Shown here in pieces: positions 11,216 to 23,843 of a DNA stretch of 64,000 bases (the first letter of the stretch is position 1; every line of letters starts with the position of its first letter). Where the stretch lies: the NCBI GenBank assembly GCA_000697665.1, contig KL197726.1, positions 196,784 to 260,783 on the forward strand. Direction: 5' to 3'. The DNA is from Jaapia argillacea MUCL 33604. Taxonomy: Eukaryota; Basidiomycota; Agaricomycetes; Jaapiales; Jaapiaceae. A model generated the notes under the pieces. It did no database searches and had not been told where the DNA came from. It saw nothing but the letters and a program-made list of their open reading frames with translations. Position numbers and translations under genes: made by a program.

Positions 11216-14200
11216 TCACTTCTTCGTCCTATTGCTGGCGGAACTGGTGTAAACTTTCAGCTTCTTGGGGGCTAAGCGACTTTCTTCCCCAGCGACCTCC
11301 GACTCGCGTGGACGGTCGCGCTTCACACCTCTCGTTCCTAACGCAGACTTCCCGCGAGGCTTCTTAGCACCATTTTCCTCACCAGAAGAGTATTCAGATG
11401 TGTCTGCTCCTGGTTTGTATTCAGTGGCATCCTTCTTAAGGCGCATACTGCGTCGAGACTTCAACGGACGTGCCAATGACGCTGACGCAGAGGTGGAAGC
11501 TTCTCCATTCGGTGGGCCGATAGGGTTGATACGGACGATCGTATCTTTGGACCTTTGGGAATGGGATGGGCCACCTTGTTCCTCGGGATCGCTGATTTCA
11601 CTGAAAATATCGGAACTGGCATCGGGGGCTTGACGTTGCCGAGGCTGCGAGCTTATACTGAGCGATGCCGCAGAGGACGACGGCGCATTAGCTGTGATCG
11701 ACGGTGGTTTAGAGTGCATGGATGCATCGGATACTTGAGGGGACCCTGCGGTAGCCCCACTCTGATTCTCTACTGGCTCTTTGTCTCGACTGGACAATCG
11801 AGTCAACGCAGATGACCTGCGGCGATGCTTGCGTCGCACCTCTTCCCCAGGTTGTGGTAAGTAGAAAACCTCTTGCTCTCGGATCAAGTCCACTCCGACT
11901 AGTTGTCTCAGCACGCCAATCAGATAAAGGTTGAAGTCGAGGGATTCGATATCCTTCACGATTCGGGCATAATCGTCGAGGGTAGCATCTCCATGATCCG
12001 TGATCTCCTCCTCCTCCATCAATTCGGCGTCACCGAGCGAGCATCCTGGAACGACGAAAAAGATACGTGGTCCATCCTCATCTTTGGGCAAGCTGATTCG
12101 TCGAAAGCGACAGTTAGAGCGTGTGACGGGAGAGCTGTAATTTCGAACAGCTGTGCTAGGCCGAGATGAGCTCCCCGCAGCAGCAGAACGCTTTGTAGGA
12201 GATGGATGCGGTGCGGATGGAGTTTGCTTCGCCTTTGTGGGGGGCTGTGGAGGCACTGGAACTGGAGGCCGATGGTGGTGATGAGGGATGGAATGCTTGT
12301 GGAACAAGGGAGGCCGAGGAACCTCCACTCGTTTGGCGGTGGGTTCCTTCAGTCGAAGAGATGGGGAGGGTTCTGTACCACGAGAAGAGCCATTGCTAGG
12401 TGCGGTCGACGCAACGGAAGATGCTCGAGACCCATTCTGGCTAGACTGGGCAATCACCTTAGATCCTGAGTTTTTTCGGATCAGTCCCTCTGGCCTCCGG
12501 TCTTCCACGGATTGTTTTGTTTTGCCTTTAGACTTGCTAGTAGATGGTTTTGGCTTCACTAATCGAGGTATTTGCGACTCTGGACGACGCCGATGATCCT
12601 CCTCTGGCTTGGCTCGGACAATACGAGGAGGTGCAACAGATGGCTTGCGTTTCCGTTTCCGGGTTTGAGACGGTTGGGACGGTTGGGACGAGTGGGATAT
12701 ATCAGAAAGGGGGCTAGAGCTACGATCCGTCTGTTGGCTTGAAGGCTCTGGGGACGACTCAGACTTCAGTTGCTTGGGTGGCTTTCGGGTGGAGGCATCG
12801 ATCTCATCAGAGGCCTGAGGCCCCACGACGGGCCCGGGATGATCGGGTCCAACGTCGCCCTCTCCCTGGGTCGAGCTTGGTGCATCGAGGCTGACAGTCA
12901 GTTGAGGCAAGCCGACAAGAGGGAGGATCAGAAGCTTACCTCAGGCTGAGCGACTGGGAATTGGGTTCGGTGGTGTGGACACCCTGGTTGAACTCAATCG
13001 AGGATGTTACACTGGGCTTTGGCTCGATGATGGGTTGTGGCGGGGTCGGATCGGTAGTGGGAACCATCGAAGATGATTCGCGATCTGGCTGAATCTCTTC
13101 TGGCCTAGCTCCAAAGTTCAGGGAGAATTTCAAGTAGAGCGGACAAAAACTTACGTGGAGGAAGATGTGGACGGGGAAATGGGGGAGATAGGATGGGTCA
13201 GAACTGTCTCACCAGGAGCGACAGTGCTGTCACTGCCCATTAACTTGAAAGGATCTTGCTCGTCCCGATCGGGAATGAGAGTAGTTTGCGCAGGTACAGG
13301 AGAATCCTCCGGGGGGTAGTGATCTGGATCGATTTCACCCTCGGCATCAATGTCATGGAGGACATCTTCCACATCCTCCGACAGATGAGGCGATTCGGGA
13401 TATGCCAATTCCAACCCACTTAAATCATCATCGGTTGCATCGGAACCGTTAGCTGGGCGGGGGAGCTCGTCTTCCAACGACTCCTCCCCATCGGGAATAC
13501 CTCCCTCTTGTTGAAGATGATCTCCTTCGAGCGGAATAAGCGATCCGGGTGTGGAAAGACTGTAGGGGTATGGGTCGGAATACAGGGTAGCGTGGGAGCT
13601 TGAGTCATGGGGCAGATTTAAAAAGGGTTGTTCGGATATTGGATTAGATACTGGTACTAGAGGTCGATGATCACTGACATCGATGGATTCAGGCGACTCG
13701 AGCTGCTGAGGGACATCTAACACGGGTGGACTGCTGGAAGATGGCACTGGGTTGGATGGCGACAGGATCGGTGGAGAGGGCAGTTCTGGAGCGTGACCTT
13801 CTCCGTCCCTGATCGGTTCAGGGGATTTGACAGAGGCGTCAACTTCGGTCGAAATCGTCGCGGGATGAGGATCTGAATCTGGGGCACGGGTTTCGATAGA
13901 GATCGCGGCAGTCTGGGGGCTCGCAGGATGAAGATCCATGGCGAAATCATCTGGATAATTTTGTTGGATCTCCGGAGTTGTCTGTGCAGAATCTCCTTCT
14001 GCAGGAGTAAACAGACCGCTGGTGCTCTTGTAAATCGCTCTCCGTGTTGCAGCAGAGGTAGGCAACTGGTAGGGAGTAGAGGCGCCTGATGAGGACTCGG
14101 AATCGTCGCTTGCGGGATCAGGGACGGCCGGATCAGCCAACACGGGCATAGGGAAATTACCATCAACATGCGCCAGACTGTGCACATGGTCTTCTAGACG

Positions 14201-17200
14201 TGTTTGTGTGCCCTCTATGACAACATCAGTCGCAGAACACTCGGAACCTTGGTTGGTATCATCCCGTTTCTCAAGGGTCTGGGCTGCGGGATCGTGGGGA
14301 AGATCCTCTGAAGGGGGGATGGTGGAGGAGTCGAGGGTACTAACGGAATTCTGCTCATCGATGGCTGACGTGATCAAAATGTCTTCGACAGCCTCGAACA
14401 CCAGTGATGGTGAGGCCTCCTCGCTCAATTCAGTCGGAGTGGGTTTGTCAGTTTCCTAAAGATTTTCAAGTGTCAGCCAAAATGGAACCAACTCCCAAGT
14501 AACGTACTCACGAGAACATAATCAATGGAAATGGCGTCCTCCTCCACGGTATAAACAACACCACCTGTTCCATGACTATCCGGAGGGGCCGATACAGACT
14601 TGACATCGTCATCGTCCAGGTCCCGAGGCGACATCGATTTTTTATCGTCTGGCTCAGTTCCCACTTCGCTGACTGTATACTGGACCTCCTCTTGAATATC
14701 GCTATCTGGAGCCTCTATATGATCCAGGGAAGATGGTAGGGTGCCTTCGTGAATGACGTTACTGGTAGCCTCAACGGCCTCAAAGGCGTGCCCGATAGCG
14801 TTTTCCGCTGCTTCCAAGACAATCGACTCGGTTTCATGCTGTTTTATGATGTTGTCGCCTTGAGTCGCTTCGGCGTTTCCATGACGAATATCCAGTTCGG
14901 CATCGAGGACAGCAGCCATGGCAGCCGCGATACCTGCTGCTGCCTTCTCGATGGCGTCTTCAGTGATAGTATCTTCAGCGATAGTTCCACCCAAGGAGGC
15001 CGTACCATCCAGCACCTGAAACGCGATATGATCCGGAGTTAAAGCAGGTTCGCCATCCACAGGAGCGGTGGGTAGGAGAACGTCATCGAGGGGGAAGGAG
15101 AGAGTTTCTGTTTGCCGGTTCAACCCACTCGCCTCTCTTTCTGGGGATTCTGCCGGGGGCTGATCGTGGTCAAACTCTGCGACGCTGGCTAGAACTGGGC
15201 TAATCGAAGACCCGACAGGGAAAGCCGGGGGCCAAGTCCAGTCAATGTGGCCTCCAGGTCCGACAGTTTTTGAGCCTGAGCGCTCACGTGCCCGCGGTAA
15301 CGGTCCAGGAGAAGTTCCTGGCGATTGCGGCAACGGGGAAGGCGACGGGGCCGATGCTGTACGCACAGGGGTTTCGTGCTCCATGTAGTCTAATATTCAA
15401 GAAGGAGAAATAATAAGAATCAGAGGAAATAACTTCAGAGTCAACCGACGCTTACTCTCGAAGTCTGCATATAGATCCTCCATATCAACGCTCTGGCCTG
15501 GTCGATAGACATGGTTCAAATCTTCAGCTTGCAGAGGAGGCGAATCTCCGTTCCTAACAAACCCATTAAACCCCTCACTGAAGGCCAACAGATGCCCCGA
15601 TGGAGCTTCAGCCGCCTGCGCGTCAATCGCTTCCAGGTGTTCAGGGCCGTTTTCAGGAGTTTCCAAACCCTCTTCCGATTCCTCCTCCTCCTGACGCAGA
15701 GACTCTGGCGTAATAACACCAGGAGTGAACACCATCCCAATCCCATTCGGATCCTCTTCCTCCTCTTCCTCCCGCCGTGGGGTGAGGACAGATGGGTCGA
15801 GGATACTGCCCGCGTGGAGCACATCGCCTCCAGCATAGAAATCTTCAGCGTAAGTACGCGGCCCGACCCAGGGGTCAAGAAGGTCTGGCGTAGGTGCTTG
15901 TTCTGCAGCCTCAGGTTCAAGTTCGTCGATACCAGGTAGGGACGAAGGCATGAGTGATTCGAGATCTTGCGACTCGCCATGGGACTCGTGCCGGGGCGTG
16001 ATATTTGAAGGATCTGCGGCAGAAAAATCGATTCTGTCTCCTCCAGAATAGAAATCTTCAGCATAGGTGCTGGGACCAGCCCAAGGGTCGACTATCTCGA
16101 CGTCCTGGCCGCGACCCGCAGCGGGTTCTAGCTCGTCTATACCTACCGCAGGGGCGAGCTTGGGGTCCCTCTCCGAGGTATCGTGGTCTAGCGATGAGTG
16201 CGGGTGAATGTCCTGTTCGACCTCGTCGGAGTAAGCCTCTTGATCGACTTCTTCTGCGTGATCCTCGAGCTCCACTATCTGGGACTCATCGGCATCGTAT
16301 TCCCCACCTTGTTCCCCTGGGCGAGTGTCGTAGTCCAGGTCCTGGATGTCGGATTCAAACTCCAGTCCACGGATCTCAGCTTCAGGTTCTATCTGCTCTC
16401 CTTCACCAGGTGATCCAACTTCGCCTTCAGGTTCTACTTCGTATACCTCGCCGTCTGGTCCTGCCTTGTCAAAACCGGCTTCAAGTTCCTTGTCATTCGT
16501 GTCGATATCATGCTCCATCTCCTCAACCTGGATCGAATCATCAACTCCGCCGTCCGGTTCCAGTTCGTCGACATCGAATGAGGGCTCGACATCTTCCACG
16601 TCGGAGGAATTCAACTCTTCGAATCGGTCTTCATCAAACCGGCTTCCGTCAGGAGGGTTGACCTCGGCCTCAACCTCTTCGTCACTTGTGTATTGTGGAG
16701 TGAGGTACGATGGATCGGCACCATGGAAATTGATTCTGTCCCCACCAGAATAAAAGTCTTCGGCAAACGTACGTGGCCCAGTCCAAGGATCAGAAATTTC
16801 AGCAGGGATGATATTGGAACGAGCATGAGAAGGAGGCGGAAATTCTGGGAACTCGTATCAGCAACGAGTCAACATATGCAGCGAGAGTCGATACGTACCT
16901 TCCTCATCCTCTTCCTGTCGTTCATCATCGCTAATCTCAAGGATTTCTTCGGGCTGGTGTGGAGGCCGTCGATAACCACTTCGTGGATGCCTTCGGGGCG
17001 GCGAAGAGCCTGTCTCTTCATCGTATTCCTCATCGTAGCTCTCTCTATCTCTACCCTCCGGGTCTTCTTCGTCCTCTTCCTCTGAAAACACCTCAACCGT
17101 TAATTTGGAGGTCCCTTCACCGTGGCTCTCAACTTCAAGCCTCTCAGAACCCCCTTCGCTGCTCTCGTCATAGATGCCGTCATCTGAAAGGCCACCCTCG

Positions 17201-17703
17201 TCGTAGATGTATTCCTCCTCCCCCTCTTCTTCAGATCCTGAGCCTTCTTCTCCTGAGCCCTCTTCTTCCGAGTGGGAGTCGGAAAGAATCTCGATAGGCT
17301 GAAGCTTACCACCTACTCCAAGCCCAGGACCTTCTCGAGGGTCTCTAGCCTTCCCTTTCCTCCGCGCTCTAATCTCTGCAAAAGAATCATCAACCACTTC
17401 GTCTTCATCTTCCTGGTTTTCTTCAAACAACTCCGTCTCGGTCCCCAGGTGCGCCACGCTTTCCTCGGCTGCCTCCTGAGACGCAGCGACGTTGGTGGAT
17501 GGTGGGGGTGGTGGCACGACATCCTCCCTACCTAAAGCCTTCTTTAGTGCTCCCGTAATATCATCAATCCACGCGTCGAATTGAGGCTGGGTGAACTTGT
17601 CATAAGGGTTATGAATCGGAGGTCGGAGAGCTTTTGTGGAGTAACTTTGAAGCAGCGACGAAGGTGTCGCGTTAGGAACTTTGAACGGCGGCGGCGTAGC
17701 CAT
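11216..17703 (-). CDS. Giant acidic, disordered, repeat-containing protein (~2,070 residues)
   Basis: Six exons (17703-16899, 16844-15456, 15389-14512, 14455-13155, 13104-12940, 12890-11216) join in frame to 2,071 codons including the stop. The N-terminus has a short ordered block (NPYDKFTQPQFDAWIDDI, then ALKKALGRE). Then come hundreds of residues rich in Glu, Asp, Ser and Pro. Exons 1-2 hold three copies of a module with consensus DPW.GP.TYAEDFY.GGD followed by DPS.LTP (about 16700-16795, 15999-16093, 15779-15878); two of them are preceded by IDELEP. The last exon turns basic, with KRKRK-type nuclear signals, and has one ordered stretch around 12,000 (CRFRRISLPKDEDGPRIFFV, then GVLRQLVGVDL and VFYLPQPGE). 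A nuclear or chromatin role is a reasonable inference from composition. I do not recognise the family. Exon phases all agree, which supports a single gene. Confidence 0.78.
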
Positions 17704-18422
17704 CCTCAGATGACGGTTTTAGCACAGCTACCCAGTGCAGGTTCGAAAAATCAACGACGGTGACGGATTATTACAGAAAGACAAGGATGAAGCGGTCACT
17801 GGAATGTGTGGTCTGGAAGATGAAGTCCGGATTCCCACGCCCCCAATACGGAGGTTGTGGCAACACGGAATTAGGGAGTTTGTGCAAGAGTAAAATTCGC
17901 GCTACAAATTTGTACGTTTGCGCACCCCAAATTTAGCTCTACAACGCCAAAAATGGCAGTTTTGGCAGGGAAAATGTTGCGCTTCATCGTGTGAAATATT
18001 ACGCTTTGTAGCGCGAATTTTGCCAAAAATGGCTCTTGCGCAAACTCCCTATTGTCATTTGTCCGTTTACCCAGGTTCCTCACGTACCATTACTTATGTT
18101 CCGCTCCTTTCATCCCCTCCCAGCTCGACGTCCGTTCTTCACCCATTAGAATGACACTCCGTGTCCCAAAGACTTGTCGTATTATGGTAAGATGAGTGTG
18201 GTGTATGCACATCATTGTCTCAATGGAGTGCATATTCCACCACGATCCTAATACTCCTCCTTATGGAGCTCTCGTATCTTTTGTGTCAGGATAAAATAAG
18301 CTGAATGGTCCCTTGCACCTCGCTACATCTCAGCCGCTGAATCGATAGTGACTCGCAACGTGTTCAGGTGTGACAAACAGCGTGTCACTCGGCGACGCCT
18401 AACCCCTCGCCTTTTCCCAACC
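17704..18422. other. Divergent intergenic region carrying a MITE-like element
   Basis: Between the divergent starts of the giant acidic protein gene and the first BTB gene. Apart from the inverted-repeat element at 17874-18049 it should contain both promoters; no other feature is recognised. Confidence 0.5.
17874..18049. mobile_element. MITE-like inverted-repeat element with TA target duplication
   Basis: The left end reads GGGAGTTTGTGCAAGAG and the right end is its reverse complement, GGGAGTTTGCGCAAGAG, with one mismatch. A second inner inverted pair (ATTCGCGCTACAAA on both arms) extends the palindrome. The element is flanked by TA on both sides (17872-17873 and 18050-18051). Size (176 bp), terminal inverted repeats, lack of coding capacity and TA duplication fit a Tc1/mariner-type MITE. 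It lies in the promoter region between two divergent genes. Confidence 0.78.
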
Positions 18423-20095
18423 ATGTCACCTGAAAAACAAACATCAAAAAATCGGACTCCTCAGATTCGGAATGATATGTATTACCTGGACTCAGTTACT
18501 TTCCTCGTGAGTGGCACTACTTCTATCTGGAGTGATCCTTTCATCGATCTCATCAACTACGATCTGTGTAGGTGGAGGGACAGCTTTTCAAGGTTCCCCG
18601 TTACTCCTTTGTGAAAGACTCCAGCGTCTTCCGGACCGCGTTCAACCTACCTCCTGGAGACTTGAAGGCTGAGGGATCCAGTGACGGGAATCCTTTCCGG
18701 CTCGATGGCGTCAAGAGTCGTGATTTCCAGAGACTTCTGAAGGTGATCTACCCTCTGTGAGTCAGAACTCAGCTGCTTGGGAATAAAATATAACTGGCTA
18801 TCGTGTTCAGGGATACAGGAAGTCATCTTGTCCTCCCCTGGGAAGAATGGCTTTCTGCCCTTAGGCTGGCAACGATGTACGATTTCAGTCGGATCCGGCA
18901 GTTAGCCATCGAAGAAATGCCGAAATGTAAGGCCGACCCCGTTCAAGTCATTCTCGCCGCTAGCGAATTCTCGTTGGATGACTGGATACTACCTGCCTAT
19001 TACCAGTTGGCACGTAGACCACAGTCACTTTCGGCGAGTGATGCGCAGCTCCTTGGATGGGATACCGCCGTGGGAATCGCTCACGTTCGAGGTGACTTAC
19101 TCCCACCTCCATCCGCCTGGAGCCTACCTCCCGGGTGGCTGGAAAAGGTCATCAAGGACACTTTTCCGCTTCCCTGGAATTTTGGCTCCTGGGTCGGCAT
19201 GCCAGAGACCGTCCCTATCGAGGACGAGGACCTGCGGAAACTCCTGCTTGCTAAGGAGCACAAGCTGAAGGACTGGGCACTTCAGTCGTATCGAAAGATG
19301 GCGCGATGCAAACCACTGTCCGTGGAGCATGCAAAACGACTGGGATTGGAAACGGCAGTTCAAATATACCAAGTCCGGGAGGCATTCTCGAAAGGCTCCA
19401 CCTTTCACCCCACGACAGACGATGACACAACGAAGACTAGGGAAACGTTAGCTCCCATAATCCAGGACATATTCGCTCAGGAGCTCGAGGGTGGTGTTGG
19501 TGAATGGGGAGTGGTAGAGAGGATTTGTGTGGCGAAGGAAAGAAAAGTTAAAAGTTGGCTGATGCAAGGATACGCTGAATTGACGGAGAGGAAACACCCA
19601 ATATGTTTCGACGAAGCGAGCCAGTTGGGTCTGGAAACTGCGGTGGGGATATGTCAAGCGAGGGAGAGAGCCCGAGAAACGGTGTCAGCCCTCCAAGCAC
19701 CCATGACCTTCGAACAACATGCGGCCTTCATGAATCCTATGGCCGTTATCAACGCCAAAGACGAAACAGCTGAAGCGGCCATCCACCGCATTATGGGCCC
19801 AGAACTCGACCAGATGCCTGCATTTAAGGACTTCCCACTAGTCCAGAGGATCATCATAGCGAAGTCAAACAACATTGGTAGTTGGATGATAGAGGCGTAC
19901 TCGGAGATGGTGACCCGGGCGAGACCCCCAACTGTGGAAGAGTGTAAGAAATTAGCCTGTTGGGACACGTCGATGAAGATATTCCAAGTTCGGGACAAGA
20001 TCGCCAGCTATGTGTGCGAACGAGACAAGAGAAGACGCCTTGACCATAATTTCGACGCAGTGATTGAGCGAGTCTTGCGTTCCCCATCTCTTTGA
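18423..20095 (+). CDS. BTB/POZ-domain protein with four helical repeats (paralogue A)
   Basis: Three exons (18423-18506, 18572-18756, 18811-20095) give 517 residues. The N-terminal ~130 residues form a BTB domain: [22 protein letters not shown], a core with LDGVKSRDFQRLLKVIYPL, then [11 protein letters not shown]-like helices ([20 protein letters not shown]). The remaining ~390 residues hold four copies of a ~90-residue unit. Each has an ILxAxE/K start, a K.W.....Y.EL core, a (P)(L/I)S..EA..LG(W/L) turn and an (A)VGI.QVRE end. BTB proteins commonly act as CUL3 adaptors or oligomerisation scaffolds; that role here is inference. Two paralogues follow on the same strand with the same intron positions, so the group arose by tandem duplication. 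Confidence 0.88.
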
Positions 20096-20493
20096 CTCTA
20101 AGTACTAATCCGGAGACTGGATCGACGCTGAAGAGAATTCCGCAATGCGGGTAATAGTCGGAGTGACGAGTCCATGTCCTGAATCAACGTGGCATCTAAA
20201 ATGATTCATGTTTGTTATTCAATTCCCATGGCACTCGCGAAACCCCCGACTAGTAGCACGGCTCCCGGTGCACCTCCTGCTCACTGCCAAGTTCCTCGAG
20301 TGGCGTCCGAGTCCAGTCTTACAGTTACATACAGCTGGCTGGGAACATCATTACCCTTTCCAAATATGCGTGCTAAGTTGCGTCCGTGCGTTGGCAACGT
20401 GCTTCAACTTCGTGATGGCAGATACAAAGGGATACAAAGCAACCCTTGCATGGGCGTTACTCGTCGGTCTCACCACAAAGCATCACAATAGTC
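20096..20493. other. Intergenic between BTB paralogues A and B
   Basis: Probably the 3' UTR of A and promoter of B. Two overlapping ORFs of about 100 codons have no domain and are not accepted. Confidence 0.5.
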
Positions 20494-22250
20494 ATGGAAG
20501 TCAGCCGACAGGAACACCCAACACCAACCGATAGTCGTGATTCACCCCCAGCTATTCGCAACGACATTTACTACTGGGATCCAGTGACATTCCTAGTACG
20601 CCACTCAAGCTCATCTCGTCCCGTTTCTCACCCAAACTTATCACCGCCAGGTTGAGGGACAACTATTCAAGGTCCCGCGCTATGGGTTTACAGCGGAACC
20701 CAGTGTCTTCCAAACTACGTTCAGTTTACCCCAAGGCGATCAACAAGCAGAGGGCTCTTGTGACGAGAACCCGCTTCGGTTGGAAGGAATCAGTGCTGTC
20801 GACTTTCAGGGACTTCTCAAAGTCATGTATCCCCTGTAAGTTTGTTATCTCTCCTAGCCTTCGAATATTTCGCTCAGATATACATGAAATCAGAAGGATC
20901 GCAAGCCATCTCACCCTCCCATGGGAAGATTGGCGGTCCGCCCTCAGACTTGCGACGATGTATGACTTCAGTCGTATCCGTGATCTCGCAATAGAAGAGA
21001 TGTCGAAAATTACGGATGCTGATCCTGTTCAAATCATCCTCGTTGCACGTGAATTCTCGATCGAGGAATGGCTCTTGCCTGCGTATCGGCGGCTCGCCTG
21101 TCGAGATCAACCGATTTCGCTTGCAGACGCACAACTTCTGGGTTGGGAAACTGCCATCGGCCTATCTCACGTCCGAGAGGATATCTCTCCAATTCGGCTG
21201 ATGTCAGCTGACATGCTCTCCAAGGCGAACGTGAATCAGGTGAGGATGGAGGCGAAGAGGATGGCGATGGCGAAGAGGAAGGCGAAGATGGAATGGAAGA
21301 GGAATCGGCCCATGACGGCTGAGGCTCTCTTGCCCCGGGCTCCGTCACGATGGTCCGTTACCGTCGAAGGGGACTCGCACGGGGCAGTGGTCGATGATGA
21401 CGTCCGCAAAGTCCTCCTCGCGAAGCAACACAGGATGAAGGACCTGTTGTTCCAATCATATCGACAGTTGGCACTTCGGACGAAACCCTTGTCTGTAGAT
21501 GAAGCACGGCAATTAGGTTGGGAGGCAGGGGTTCGGCTCTGTCATGTACGAGAAGCAATGGAAAGATTTGGTCTACCTTCGCACGATGAGCCCAACAAAG
21601 CAGTCAGTGAAGAGGTGGTCCTTCCTGTTATTTGGGACGTATTCTCCCAAGACCTGGGAGAGGAACCTGCAGAATGGGGAGTTATAGAGAGGATTCGCTT
21701 GGCTAAGGAGAAGAACGTCAAGAGTTGGTTAATTCAAGGGTACGACGAACTTGCTCGACGACTGAACCCAATATCAGTGGACGAAGCCAAACAATTGGGT
21801 TGGGAAACGACGGTGGGTATTTTCAGGGTACGGGAGACACTCAGGCGGAGGGACCAACCAGTGGTACGATCCGTTCAGCATTGTGACGACACGTTACGGA
21901 GGATTATGGGCGAGGAACTCGATGTGTTGGAGGCAGTCGAGGTGACGTTGGTCAAGCGTATCCTCATCGCAAGGGATAACCACGTGTCGAGCTGGTTATC
22001 TGCTGGATACCGGGAGTGGGCGGAGAGATTGGAACCCCCTATAGTCGAGGAATGCCGGGAGCTTGGTTGGAACGCGTCGATAAAAGCGTTCCAGGTCCGA
22101 GAGGATATTGTCCGTTACGTTTCAAGCGAGGTAGGGAAGAAGCGCGAGGATCATAACTTCGATGGCGTAATTGAGAGGATCATAGGGTTAAAAGCAGAAT
22201 CAAATGTCGCAGGCACTTCCAGAGACAGGGAAACTTCATGGCGAATATGA
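20494..22250 (+). CDS. BTB/POZ-domain protein with four helical repeats (paralogue B)
   Basis: Three exons (20494-20595, 20651-20835, 20894-22250) give 547 residues. BTB motifs match paralogue A ([41 protein letters not shown]), and both introns sit at the same codons. The second acceptor at 20893 was chosen because the nearer CAG would bring an in-frame stop. Between the first and second repeats lies a Lys/Arg/Met-rich insert (about 21220-21310, [17 protein letters not shown]) that A and C lack. Four repeat units follow as in A, for example [19 protein letters not shown] and [19 protein letters not shown]. Likely the same function class as A; substrate unknown. Confidence 0.87.
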
Positions 22251-22393
22251 GTGCTACTTTCTTTGATTCATTTGGGTACAAAGCGCGTACATAGAAGACG
22301 TCACACTTACACTGGCAGGATTCTCAAAGATTTACATACCGTCTGTATTGCAATCGGAAACGATCCGCCAAGATATGATCTCCAGTGTAGAGG

Positions 22394-23412
22394 TCACTCC
22401 GTCCAGCAGCCCAAGCCGCCTTTGAGCCTATCCTGCCAGATCATCCTTGCCTCCATTGCGATATGCTTTCGCACTTCTCTCAGATTTCCATTCGTAAGAG
22501 AGACTTTGTCACTGGGATGGTCGGCCAAGAACTCCTCCGTCCTCGAACAGGCGGACCGATATGCCTGGCGGACAACCCCGAATCCCAAAGATCTTGGGAT
22601 CCGATGAATCTGAATTTGCCGTATCGATTGAAGGGGGTGAGGTGTCGAAGGGGACGGAAATTCTTCACCGCCAAGACATAGTCCTGGAACTGCCTTCAGT
22701 AACTGCGGAATCATAATAATTTCATCCATTCCCGAAAGTCGCAGATGGGTGAGGGAGGGAGCAAGTTTGAGTCCGTTTGGTAGGTCAACCTTCGGCCCTG
22801 CTAGATGCAGTCGCCGAAGCGACGGTAGGGTTGGATGTTCCTCGGGTATCCATGTTACGTGGCAGCGTGCAGAAGCGAATATTGTCAGTTCTTCGAGAGC
22901 TGTAAGGGAGTTGTGTGGAAGTGGAATATCCTGGGGTGGAGTGGAGGCGAGGGCGAGCGTCTTGAGATGGTTCCCGATCAACGTGAGGACACGAGGGATG
23001 GCAGCCATGATCTGCTTGGCTTGTAAGTGCATCCTCGCTCTCCTGTCGGCGTTGGTCATTCGGATGCCTAGTTAAACTACTCAGTGCTGGGAGTGTACAA
23101 CCACGGATTCGACTCACCAGTAGCTTCCGCCGGTACATCGCCTGTGCTCAAGCGGTCTCGAGAAAAGAAGAAGTGTTGTACGCAAAAGGAGGTAATTGAG
23201 ACACATTTTGGTTCCAGTAAGGATATGAATGGAAGCAAGGCATCAGGGCCGCAGATGGCGACTGACTGATATCGAGCTGTCGCCGAAGCGTTGTGGATGT
23301 ACTTCGACACAAGGGATAACGAACAGCCCGTCAGCCCGCCATCCGTACATGCCATGCGAAATATAGTCTGGCAAATTTCTGGAGGACATCGATCCAAATG
23401 GTCAACCGCCAT
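22394..23412 (-). CDS. F-box-like / leucine-rich protein
   Basis: Two exons (23412-23118 and 23067-22394) give 322 residues. The N-terminus CPPEICQTIFRMACTDGG, then LSLVSKYIHNASA, looks like the short F-box of Agaricomycetes. The second half has degenerate leucine-rich repeats (LPSLRRLHLAGPKV, LAPSLTHLRLSGMDEI). F-box proteins bind Skp1 and present substrates to SCF ubiquitin ligases; the role here is inferred from the fold only. It lies on the opposite strand between BTB paralogues B and C and ends only about 140 nt from the end of B. It is not a close relative of the F-box array at 51-64 kb. Confidence 0.75.
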
Positions 23413-23843
23413 CTATGAAGGCGATGGGCTGTGGTCGAGTCGAAAAGTGTCCTGAGCAAACAATGATTGGCTTGACTGGGAGCTAATTAAAAGCACAACC
23501 GCCGACCTGCAGACTGCACACAGAACTTCACACCGACTCCATCCTTAGATTTGGCCCTTGGGAGCTTCAACAGTACTTCAACAGGTCTACTACTATGGTA
23601 CCCTTCGCTGCAACCGTGATGCTGTCTTCCCGGTTGCTTCCTGATCCAAGACCGCAGTAGACCCACTCAGCGTATCCTGGTCATGGGACTATGGCAACCG
23701 ATGGGCGTCAGAATCCAGGATAACGTCAGTTGAACTCAATCTCCAGGCATAAGTACAATAGGTCGTGGTACATATCGGATTGCATGTCCGAAAGTTATCA
23801 CAACTGATCTTAGCGCTCATAGATCCCAACTTCTCCTCTACCA
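23413..23843. other. Divergent intergenic region
   Basis: Between the start of the F-box-like gene (-) and BTB paralogue C (+). No ORF or repeat of note; presumably two promoters. Confidence 0.5.

Noticed and set aside
18348-18614. Alternative reading of the first BTB exon from 18348
   Set aside because: The start at 18423 with the 18507-18571 intron matches the exon structure of the two paralogues.
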